Assembly: GCF_040822085.1 (NCBI RefSeq)
Contig: NZ_CP162006.1
Coordinates: forward strand, 3,720,001-3,784,000
From: Rhodoferax sp. WC2427
Lineage (GTDB): Bacteria > Pseudomonadota > Gammaproteobacteria > Burkholderiales > Burkholderiaceae_C
Length of the DNA stretch: 64,000 nt
Direction: 5' to 3'
Positions 37,685 through 44,818 of this stretch are shown piece by piece. The stretch's first letter is position 1. Each line of letters opens with the position of its first letter. Below the pieces are notes generated by a model that was not told where the DNA came from, searched no databases, and was given only the letters and a program-made list of their open reading frames with translations. The position numbers were made by a program, and so were the translations under genes.

Positions 37685-39883
37685 TCAGTGGGCGGGTGCC
37701 AGCGCCACGTTCTTGCGGCGCCCCAGCTTGCGTTCGCCCACCAGCAGCTGGATAAGCCCCATGGCTGCCGACATCAACACGATCAGCACCGTGCAATAGG
37801 CCAGCGCCACGCCGTAGTCGCCCTGGCCCACCCGGCCAATGATGTAGGTGGTGGCCAGCTCGTTCTCGGCGGTGACCAGAAACACCACCGCCGACACGGT
37901 GGTCATGGCCCGCACAAAGCTGTAGACCAGCGCGGCAATCAGCGCTGGCTTGAGCAGCGGCAGCACCACATGGATGAGGGTTTGCAGGGTGGAGGCGCGC
38001 AGCATCAGCGAGGCCTCGTCCAGCGACTTGTCCAGCTGCTTGAAGGCCGCCGTGCCCGCACGCACGCCCACCGGCAGGTTGCGGAACATGAAGCACAGCA
38101 CGATCACCAGCCCGGTGCCGGTCAGTTCCAGCGGCGGTACGTTGAACGCCAGGATGTAGCTCACACCCAGCACCGTGCCCGGAATGGCAAAGGCCAGCAG
38201 CGCCATGAACTCGAACAGGCCCTGGCCCTTGAACTCGGTGCGCGCCAGCAGGTAGGCAATCAGCAGGCCCAGCAGCGCGGTGATGGGCGCCGAGGCACCC
38301 GCCAGCTGCAAGGTGGTGAACAGCGAATTCCAGGCCGTGCCCACCCACTGCAGGCCAAACTGGCCCCACTCCAGCGCAAACGCGGTCTTGAAGTGGCCCA
38401 GCGTCAGCGTGTAGTCGCGGCCCCAGGTCTGCACAAAGCCGCCCGCAAACGCAAACAGGTAGACGATGACGGTAAACGCCATCCACGGCAGCGCCACCGC
38501 GTAAATACTGCGGCGCACCCCGTCGGGCAGCGGCATGGGCAGGCCGGAGTCGCCCTTGCCGCTGACGGTGGTAAAGCTGCTCTTGCCCAGCAAGGCGCGC
38601 TGCGCCACAAACACCGCCAGCGCAAACAGCGTCAGTATCCAGGCCAGCGAAGCCGCCTTGCCCTGGTCGTACTGCGCGCCCACGATGGCAAAAAAGATCT
38701 CGGTGGACAGCACCGCAAACTGCCCGCCCACCACCACCGGGTTGCCGAAGTCGGCCATGCTCTCGATGAAGCCCACCAAAAACGCGTTCGCCAGCCCCGG
38801 CTTGAGCAGGGGCAAGGTGACGGTCCAGAAGGTGCTGCTGCGGTCGGCGCGCAGGGTGAGCGCGGCCTCTTCCAGGCTGGGGGCCACGCCCTGCACCACG
38901 CCGCGCATGATCATGAAGGCGATGGGCGTGAAGGCAAACATCTGCGCAATCCACACCCCGAACATGCCGTAAAACCAGCGCGTGGGCTCGATGCCAAAGG
39001 CCGACTCCAGCAGCTGGTTCACCACGCCCGCGCGGCCAAACAGCAAAATCAGCCCCAGCCCCACCACAAACGGCGGGGTGATGATGGGCAGCATGGCCAG
39101 CAGCTTGAGCGGGCCTTGCAGGCGCGCCGCCCCCCGCTCGGCCATCAGCGCCATCATGGTGCCCAGCACCACCGTGCCGCTGGCCGTCAACAGGCCCAGG
39201 GCCAGCGTGTTCCAGGCCACGCCGCAGCGCAGCCCCCCGGCCACGCAGCCCAGGCCCCAGATGCGCTCATTGCCCACCCGGTCGGCCAGCGCAGCCAGCG
39301 ACCACTGCCCGTCTTCGTTCAAGAACGCACCAACCAGCGCCTTGGTCACCGGATACGCGATGAACAGCAACAACAGCGCGCCGCAGCCCACCACGCTGGC
39401 CGCCACAAACAGGTCGCCCTTGAAATAGCCGCAGCGCGCCAGCCCAAACGCCGCCAGCATGAGCAAGGCCACGATCGCCACGCTGCCGCCGATGCCGATG
39501 CCAAACTGGTTCGTTGCCAGCTCGCCAAACTGCCCGTTCAGCGCCTCGAACGCCCAGCCCTTGGCGCGGATCACAAAGCCGCTGGCCACCAGCCCCAGCG
39601 CGCCCAGGCCACCGCCCAGCACCAGCCAGCCGCCCTGCTGCTTGCCCGCCGGCATACCCAGCCCCACGGTGGCCAGCAGCAAGCCCGCCACGCCCAGCAG
39701 CAGCCATTTGCGGCCATACAGAATCGCCTGCACCAGCCCGTTGCCCGCCTCCGGCCCGGCAAACACCTGGCCCCATACCGACACCCAGCTGCTGTCTTGC
39801 TGCGCATACCAGGGCAGCCCCACATAGGCCAGCAGCCCGATGACGATCCACACCCGGATCGCGAAATTGGAATTTGGATTCAA
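37685..39883 (-). CDS. ABC transporter permease, two fused modules (FbpB type)
   Basis: A 732-residue membrane protein with about twelve hydrophobic segments arranged as two permease modules. Each has an EAA-type loop: SLEEAALTLRADRSSTFW and SLDEASLMLRASTLQTLI. Fused permeases of this kind belong to Fe(III)/2-aminoethylphosphonate-type importers. The best start is the TTG at 39883, preceded by AAGGTGA at a suitable distance; the open frame could also begin with GTG at 39958. Its message start is 185 bases downstream of the binding-protein stop, with two strong hairpins in between. Confidence 0.9.
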   Translation of the reverse strand: MNPNSNFAIRVWIVIGLLAYVGLPWYAQQDSSWVSVWGQVFAGPEAGNGLVQAILYGRKWLLLGVAGLLLATVGLGMPAGKQQGGWLVLGGGLGALGLVASGFVIRAKGWAFEALNGQFGELATNQFGIGIGGSVAIVALLMLAAFGLARCGYFKGDLFVAASVVGCGALLLLFIAYPVTKALVGAFLNEDGQWSLAALADRVGNERIWGLGCVAGGLRCGVAWNTLALGLLTASGTVVLGTMMALMAERGAARLQGPLKLLAMLPIITPPFVVGLGLILLFGRAGVVNQLLESAFGIEPTRWFYGMFGVWIAQMFAFTPIAFMIMRGVVQGVAPSLEEAALTLRADRSSTFWTVTLPLLKPGLANAFLVGFIESMADFGNPVVVGGQFAVLSTEIFFAIVGAQYDQGKAASLAWILTLFALAVFVAQRALLGKSSFTTVSGKGDSGLPMPLPDGVRRSIYAVALPWMAFTVIVYLFAFAGGFVQTWGRDYTLTLGHFKTAFALEWGQFGLQWVGTAWNSLFTTLQLAGASAPITALLGLLIAYLLARTEFKGQGLFEFMALLAFAIPGTVLGVSYILAFNVPPLELTGTGLVIVLCFMFRNLPVGVRAGTAAFKQLDKSLDEASLMLRASTLQTLIHVVLPLLKPALIAALVYSFVRAMTTVSAVVFLVTAENELATTYIIGRVGQGDYGVALAYCTVLIVLMSAAMGLIQLLVGERKLGRRKNVALAPAH

Positions 39884-39963
39884 ACAATCACCTTGAAAAC
39901 GCAGGTTCGCGGCTGCGCGGGCGCGGCGAACGAAAGGAAACGGAAGTGAGGCCCCCACCCCGG

Positions 39964-40037
39964 CCCTCCCCCGGCGGGGGAGGGAGAAATGCGGGCCAGT
40001 GGCTTACTCCCCCGCCCCTTCGGGGAGAGGGCGGGGG
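39964..40037. other. Two G+C-rich hairpins between binding protein and permease genes
   Basis: CCCTCCCCC-GGC-GGGGGAGGG (39964-39984) and CCCCCGCCC-N11-GGGCGGGGG (40009-40037) are perfect 9-base stems; the second encloses a smaller CCCC-TTC-GGGG. No T-run follows on the minus strand. The spacing and pairing suggest a repeated intergenic element or an mRNA-stability hairpin that could let the binding protein be made in excess. Confidence 0.75.
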
Positions 40038-40068
40038 TAAGGGGCGGGCGGACACCCACGGCGCATGT

Positions 40069-41094
40069 CTAGCGCGGCAAGGAGTTGACTTCTTTTTCCC
40101 AGCGCGCAATCAGGCGGCGGCGCTCGGCGCTGGCGCCGTATTTGGCGTAGTCGTAGTTGATGAACTTGATTTTCTTGAAGTCGGGCATGCGCTCGTCGAG
40201 CTTGGTGGACTTGTTGCTGGGCAGCTGGAACTGCTTGGCGGCCACGGCCAGCTCCTGGGCGGCGGGGGTCAGCGCCCAGTCGTAGAACTTCTTGGCGGCC
40301 TCCAGGTTGCGCGCGCCCTTGACCAGGCTCATGGAGCCGATTTCGGCGCCGGTGCCTTCGGTGGGGGTCATGGTTTCGACCGGAAAGCCCTGCATCTTCT
40401 CGCCCGGCGCGTCGTGCACAAAGCTGATGGACACGGCGGTTTCGCCCCGCGCCACGGCCTTGATCGGGCCGACACCGGTGCGGGTGTACTGGCTGATGTT
40501 TTTGTGCAGGCCCTTGAGGTAGTCAAACGCCTTGTCTTCGCCCATCAGCTGCACCAGGGTGGCGATCATGGTGTAGGCCGTGCCGCTGGAGGCCGGGTTG
40601 GCCACCTGGATGTCACCCTTGTATTCGGGCTTGAGCAGGTCGGCCCAGGTTTTAGGGATGGAGAGCTTTTTCTTGGCGACCAGCTCGGTGTTGTAGCCAA
40701 AACCCAGCGGGCCGGAGTAAATGCCCACCGTCTTGTAGCCCGACTGCTGGGCCTGCTGCTGCGCCCAGGGGTAGAGCTGGGGCAGCATGGCGGACTTGTA
40801 CTCGGTGCTCAGGCCCAGCTCGGCGGCCTGCATGTGCGGGTCGCCGGTGCCGCCGTACCAGAGGTCGGTTTTGGGGTTTTCCTTTTCGGCCATCAGCTGC
40901 GCCAGTGCTTCGCCCGAGCCTTTGAGCGACATGTTGACCTTGACCCCGGTGATGCGTGTGTAGACCGTGCCCATCATGTTGCAGCCCTCGGCCTGGGCCG
41001 AGCAAATGATGTTGATCTGGCCCTGTGCCAGGGCGGGTGCCGCCGCTGTCGCTGCCAAAAAAGCCAGAGTTGCACTGTATACAATTTTATTCAT
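40069..41094 (-). CDS. Periplasmic substrate-binding protein (ferric iron-type ABC transporter)
   Basis: A 341-residue exported protein with signal MNKIVYSATLAFLAATAAAPALAQG. Blocks NIICSAQAEGCNMMGTVYTRITGVKVNMSL and TDLWYGGTGDPHMQAAELGL match the FbpA/AfuA-like family used for Fe(III) or phosphonate uptake. The iron-binding tyrosine pair of FbpA is not clearly present in this copy, so the substrate may not be iron. It heads the operon with the permease and ATPase, and one HexR-like palindrome lies only 14 bases upstream of its start, linking it to sugar metabolism control. Confidence 0.85.
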   Translation of the reverse strand: MNKIVYSATLAFLAATAAAPALAQGQINIICSAQAEGCNMMGTVYTRITGVKVNMSLKGSGEALAQLMAEKENPKTDLWYGGTGDPHMQAAELGLSTEYKSAMLPQLYPWAQQQAQQSGYKTVGIYSGPLGFGYNTELVAKKKLSIPKTWADLLKPEYKGDIQVANPASSGTAYTMIATLVQLMGEDKAFDYLKGLHKNISQYTRTGVGPIKAVARGETAVSISFVHDAPGEKMQGFPVETMTPTEGTGAEIGSMSLVKGARNLEAAKKFYDWALTPAAQELAVAAKQFQLPSNKSTKLDERMPDFKKIKFINYDYAKYGASAERRRLIARWEKEVNSLPR

Positions 41095-41107
41095 GGAAAA
41101 TATTTGA

Positions 41108-41120
41108 GTAATAAGATTAC
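41108..41120. promoter_or_regulatory. HexR-like palindrome before the binding-protein gene
   Basis: GTAAT-AAG-ATTAC is a perfect 5-base inverted repeat with the HexR centre, 14 bases upstream of the binding-protein gene (start 41094) and about 245 bases upstream of zwf. Confidence 0.5.
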
Positions 41121-41208
41121 CAACCCAGCTTAGACCGCAGTTTGAAAGCGCTGCAACCGGGAAAACACTGAGGAAAGCCCATAAAAAAACTATTTTCCAT
41201 GCCCATAT

Positions 41209-41234
41209 TTTCAGAAACCTGAAACTAAGTTACA
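41209..41234. promoter_or_regulatory. HexR-like site and overlapping palindrome upstream of zwf
   Basis: TGAAAC-TAA-GTTACA (41220-41234) has one mismatch to the palindrome before tal. It overlaps a second inverted repeat TTTCAG-AAAC-CTGAAA (41209-41224). The site lies about 130 bases before the zwf start. Confidence 0.5.
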
Positions 41235-41365
41235 TTGGCGACCACCCTTGGGACCGGTGCACAGCACCGGTCGTGACCCCCACGGGACTGGCGCAATGCC
41301 CGGTGTGCAGCCCTTTGGATGCGCACCGGGATTTGCGTAAGTCTTGCCTCTTTTGGATGAAAACT

Positions 41366-42826
41366 ATGAGCTTTGATCTCGTCTTGTTTGGCGGCACCGG
41401 CGACCTCGCCTGGCGCAAGCTGATGCCCGCCCTGTTCCAGTCTTTCCGCCACGGCACCTTGCCCGAAGGCGGTCGCATCATCGGCGTGGGCCGCGACGAC
41501 CTGAGCCATGTGCAGTACCGCGAGCAGATCCAGTCGCGCTTCAATAGCGTCGAAGAGTCCAAGCGCCCCAACGCCGAAGAGTTTGCGCGTTTTGCCGCCC
41601 TGCTGGAATTCCAGCGCATGGACCTGTCCAAGCCCGATGACTACTCCGCGCTGAAGTCCATTCTGGACACCCGCAGCGCCGACTCGGTGGTGATGTACGT
41701 GGCCACCGCACCCGGCCTGTTTACCACCGTCTGCGAGCAGTTGGCCGCCGCGGGCCTGAACACCCCGCACACCCGCATCGTGCTGGAAAAGCCGCTGGGC
41801 CACGACCTGGCCTCGAACCGCGCCATCAACGAAACAGTGCGCCACTGCTTCAAGGAAAACCAGGTTTTCCGCATCGACCACTACCTGGGCAAGCCCTCGG
41901 TGCAGAACCTGTTTGCGTTGCGCTTTGGCAACGCCTTGTTCGAGCCGCTGTGGAAGCGCGAGCACATCGCCAACATCCAGATCACCATCGCCGAAGACCT
42001 GGGCGTGGAAAAGCGCGGTGCCTTCTACGAAAACACCGGTGCCCTGCGCGACATGGTGCAAAACCACGCGCTGCAACTGCTGTGCGCCATCGGCATGGAG
42101 CCGCCGATCAACTCGCACGCCGATGCCATCCGCGACGAAAAGCTCAAGGTGCTGCGCTCGCTCAAGCCCTGGACGGCCGAGACCCTGTCGCAGCACGTGA
42201 TCCGCGGCCAGTACAGCGCGGGCAAGTCCAGCAGCGTGGCGGTGCCCGGCTACCGTGAAGAGCTGGGCGTGAACCCCGAGAGCCAGACCGAAACCTTTGT
42301 CGCGCTGCGCACCGAAATCGCCAACTGGCGCTGGGCCGGTGTGCCCTTCTACATCCGTACCGGCAAGCGCCTGGCCGGACGCGATGCGCACATCGTGGTC
42401 AACTTCCACCAGACCCCGCACCCGATCTTCAACGCCCCGGTGGGCGCGGCGAACCGCCTGGTCATCAACCTGCAACCCAAGGACGGGCTGGAGCTGCACC
42501 TGCTGGCGCAAGCCCAGGGCAACCGCAGCCGCTCCGCCAGCCAGTCGCTGGCCCCGGTGCAGCTCGATCTGGACTTTGACAAACGCTTCGGCGCGGAACG
42601 CGTGGGCGCCTACGAGCGCCTGCTGCTCGACGTGCTGGACGGCCGCCTGAACCTGTTTGTGCGCAGCGACGAGCAAGAAGAAGCCTGGCGCTGGGTCGAA
42701 CCCATCATCGAACACTGGAAGAACGACGCCGCAGGTCCACGCCCCTATGTGGCTGGCACCTGGGGCCCCAGCGCTTCCAGCGCCATGATTGCGCGCGACG
42801 GTTACTGCTGGAGCGAAGAGTCCTAA
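41366..42826 (+). CDS. zwf: Glucose-6-phosphate 1-dehydrogenase
   Basis: Oxidises glucose-6-phosphate to 6-phosphogluconolactone with NAD(P)+. The 486-residue protein from MSFDLVLFGGTGDLAWRKLMP has the nucleotide site GGTGDLAWRKL, the substrate/catalytic segment RIDHYLGKPSVQNLFALRFGN and LEKPLGHDLASNR. A second in-frame ATG nine bases upstream is possible. hexR follows after 3 bases. It is divergent from the ABC transporter operon, and the shared 270-base gap holds two HexR-like sites. Product flow would go to the Entner-Doudoroff or pentose phosphate pathway; edd/eda are not in the window. Confidence 0.97.
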   Translation: MSFDLVLFGGTGDLAWRKLMPALFQSFRHGTLPEGGRIIGVGRDDLSHVQYREQIQSRFNSVEESKRPNAEEFARFAALLEFQRMDLSKPDDYSALKSILDTRSADSVVMYVATAPGLFTTVCEQLAAAGLNTPHTRIVLEKPLGHDLASNRAINETVRHCFKENQVFRIDHYLGKPSVQNLFALRFGNALFEPLWKREHIANIQITIAEDLGVEKRGAFYENTGALRDMVQNHALQLLCAIGMEPPINSHADAIRDEKLKVLRSLKPWTAETLSQHVIRGQYSAGKSSSVAVPGYREELGVNPESQTETFVALRTEIANWRWAGVPFYIRTGKRLAGRDAHIVVNFHQTPHPIFNAPVGAANRLVINLQPKDGLELHLLAQAQGNRSRSASQSLAPVQLDLDFDKRFGAERVGAYERLLLDVLDGRLNLFVRSDEQEEAWRWVEPIIEHWKNDAAGPRPYVAGTWGPSASSAMIARDGYCWSEES

Positions 42827-42829
42827 TCC

Positions 42830-43678
42830 ATGCTCGACCGTATCAAAGCTTCCCTCTCGTCGCTAGCCCCAGCGGAGCAGCGGGTGGGCAAGCTGGTGCT
42901 GGCCGACCCGCGCGCCTTTGCCAACCTGCCCGTCAGCGAGCTCTCTGACCGCGCCCACGTCAGCAAGCCCACCGTGGTGCGGTTTTGCCGCAGCATGGGC
43001 TACGACGGCCTGAGCGACTTCAAGCTCAAGCTGGCAGGCAGTGTCAGCGAAGGCGTGCCCTTCATCCACCGCAGCGTGGACCTGGACGACAAGACCAGCG
43101 ATGTGATGGTCAAGGTGATCGACAACACCGTCGCCGCCTTCCTCAAATACCGCAATGAAGCCAGCACCACGGCGCTGGAAAAAGCCGCCGAGATCCTGGC
43201 CGAGACCTACAAGACCGGCAAGCGCATCGAGTTCTACGGCGCGGGCAACTCCGGCATCGTGGCGCAGGACGCGCAGCACAAGTTCTTCCGCCTGGGCGTG
43301 CACGCCATTGCCTACAGCGACGGCCACATGCAGGTGATGGGCGCATCCATGCTCGGCCCGGGCGACTGCGTGGTGGTGATATCCAACTCGGGCCGCACCC
43401 GCGACCTGATGGATGCCTGCGACATCGCGCGCAAAAACGGTGCCACCACCATCGTCATCACCACTAGCGGCTCCCCCCTGGCCGCTGCCGGCCATGTGCA
43501 CCTGGCCGCCAACCACCCCGAAGGCTACGAGCGCTACAGCCCCATGGTGTCGCGCCTGCTGCACCTGTTGATCATCGACATCCTGGCCACCTGCGTGGCC
43601 CTGCGCATCGGCGGCTCGACCCTGCAGCCCAAGTTGCAGGAGATCAAGAACAACCTGCGCAGCAAACGCTACACTTGA
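42830..43678 (+). CDS. hexR: HexR, RpiR-family regulator of central carbon genes
   Basis: A 282-residue repressor with an N-terminal RpiR helix-turn-helix (LPVSELSDRAHVSKPTVVRFCRSMGYDGLSDFKLKLA, quoted in parts) and a C-terminal SIS sugar-phosphate-binding domain (RIEFYGAGNSGIVAQDA, GDCVVVISNSGRTRDLMDA). HexR senses 2-keto-3-deoxy-6-phosphogluconate in other proteobacteria and controls zwf, edd, eda and gap. Here it starts 3 bases after zwf. Three HexR-like palindromes in this window fit its expected targets. Confidence 0.9.
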   Translation: MLDRIKASLSSLAPAEQRVGKLVLADPRAFANLPVSELSDRAHVSKPTVVRFCRSMGYDGLSDFKLKLAGSVSEGVPFIHRSVDLDDKTSDVMVKVIDNTVAAFLKYRNEASTTALEKAAEILAETYKTGKRIEFYGAGNSGIVAQDAQHKFFRLGVHAIAYSDGHMQVMGASMLGPGDCVVVISNSGRTRDLMDACDIARKNGATTIVITTSGSPLAAAGHVHLAANHPEGYERYSPMVSRLLHLLIIDILATCVALRIGGSTLQPKLQEIKNNLRSKRYT

Positions 43679-43690
43679 TTTTCATGCATG

Positions 43691-43747
43691 AAAACAGGGC
43701 CTAGCGCAATATTTACCAGCGCAAGCAGCTACTGATTCAATAGCAAA
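43691..43747 (+). repeat. Dispersed repeat copy 9, overlapping a gene end
   Basis: ACAGGGCCTAGCGCAATATT, TACCAGCGCAAGCAGCTACT, GATTCAATAGC. It sits after hexR; on the minus strand it gives the last residues (LLLNQ) and stop of the epimerase remnant. Confidence 0.75.
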
Positions 43748-44165
43748 CTCGGTTCAGCCTGGGCCACCGGCAAGCAACCCAGGCCCTCCAGCGTCGCCGC
43801 TACCGCCGCATCCAGCGCGGTATGCGGCTCGCGCCCCAGCACAGCCACCAGCCGGGTGTTGTCCAGCCGCACCGGTTGCTGCCACAGGTAGCGCATTTCC
43901 TGCATCTCGCGCAGCGTCTCCACAAAAGGCGAAGCCAACCGCAGCAACCACCAGGGGAAGGCGGCCACCCGCGGCGCAGCGCCCGTGCGCCGGGCCACCA
44001 CGCGGCAGACTGCCTCGGCCATCTGGCAGCCATCGGCATCCCAGTGGCCAGCGAAGTGGAAGCTGGCAAACGGCTGCAACGTGCCACGCCGCGCCAGCAG
44101 CGTGACCATGGTGCGCGCCACATCCGGCAGATAAGCCCACTGGTGGTCCACGCCCTGCCGCCCCG
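43729..44165 (-). pseudogene. 3' remnant of an NAD-dependent epimerase gene
   Basis: The C-terminal ~140 residues of an SDR-type epimerase or dehydratase: homology begins at about GRQGVDHQWAYLPDVARTMV and runs through HFAGHWDADGCQMAEAV to LDAAVAATLEGLGCLP and the end. The Rossmann N-terminus with GxxGxxG and the YxxxK catalytic site is missing; upstream the frame reads into the opposite strand's remnant. It has no start codon or ribosome site of its own. It is divergent from the LysR remnant, with the break point between them. Confidence 0.8.
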
Positions 44166-44167
44166 GG

Positions 44168-44410
44168 TTGCTGACGCTGCGCAGCGACAGCGACCTCGCG
44201 CACTGGGCGTTGATCCAAGCCGGGGCCGGCATCGGCATCTGCCAGGTGGCGCTGGCCCGTCGCAAGCCGGATCTGGTGCGGCTACTGCCCGGGCAAGTCA
44301 GCCTGCCGCTGGAGACCTGGATCACCATGCACGAGAACCTGCGCCACAGCCCGCGCTGCCGCGCCACCTTCGACGCCCTGGTCGAGGGGCTGCAACAGCA
44401 CATCGCGTAG
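44168..44410 (+). pseudogene. 3' remnant of a LysR-family regulator
   Basis: About 80 residues with LysR effector-domain features: LRSDSDLAHWALIQAGAGIGICQVALARR in two parts, then PDLVRLLPGQVSLPLETWITMHENLRHSPRCRATFDALVEGL. The helix-turn-helix N-terminal part and about two thirds of the protein are missing. The frame has only a TTG at its start. It abuts the truncated epimerase at about 44166. Confidence 0.8.
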
Positions 44411-44440
44411 AGTGGCGCATCTTTTTTGACGGGAGCCCCC

Positions 44441-44818
44441 ATGAACCAAGAGCTGTTTGACCAAGGTCTGAAAACCCGCCGCGAGGTGCTGGGCGCCGAG
44501 TATGTGGACGCGGCCATCCAGAATGCCGATGCCTTCACCCGCGACATCCAGGAGCTGGTGACCCAGTACGCCTGGGGCGATGTGTGGAACCGCCCCGGCC
44601 TGGACCGCAAAACCCGCAGCCTGCTGAACCTGGCCATGCTGACCGCCCTGAACCGCCCGCACGAACTCAAGCTGCACCTGCGCGGCGCGCTGACCAACGG
44701 CGTGAGCCAGGACGAGATCAAGGAGGTGTTTTTGCAAACCGCCATCTACTGCGGCGCACCGGCCGCCATCGACAGCTTCCGCACCGCCAAGGAGGTATTC
44801 AAAGAGTTGGGGGTGTAG
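44441..44818 (+). CDS. Carboxymuconolactone decarboxylase-family protein (PcaC-like)
   Basis: A 125-residue protein from MNQELFDQGLKTRREVLGAEYV. It aligns with 4-carboxymuconolactone decarboxylase of the beta-ketoadipate pathway: WGDVWNRPGLDRKTRSLLNLAML and HELKLHLRGALTNGVSQDEIKEVFLQTAIYCGAPAAIDSF in parts. The family also includes peroxidase-like AhpD relatives, which carry a CxxC motif that is not seen here. It follows the LysR remnant by 30 bases, with GGGAG as ribosome site, so it may be the surviving target gene of that lost regulator. Its 3' end overlaps the convergent EAL gene by 20 bases. Confidence 0.85.
   Translation: MNQELFDQGLKTRREVLGAEYVDAAIQNADAFTRDIQELVTQYAWGDVWNRPGLDRKTRSLLNLAMLTALNRPHELKLHLRGALTNGVSQDEIKEVFLQTAIYCGAPAAIDSFRTAKEVFKELGV

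Noticed and set aside
37688..39949. Long open frame (753 codons) antisense to the fused permease
   Set aside because: The product is rich in His, Gln and Arg and lacks domains; it is a shadow of a G+C-rich membrane protein gene.
44168..44410. The LysR fragment as a small intact regulator
   Set aside because: It lacks the DNA-binding domain, has no proper start, and abuts a second truncated gene; a remnant is the better reading.
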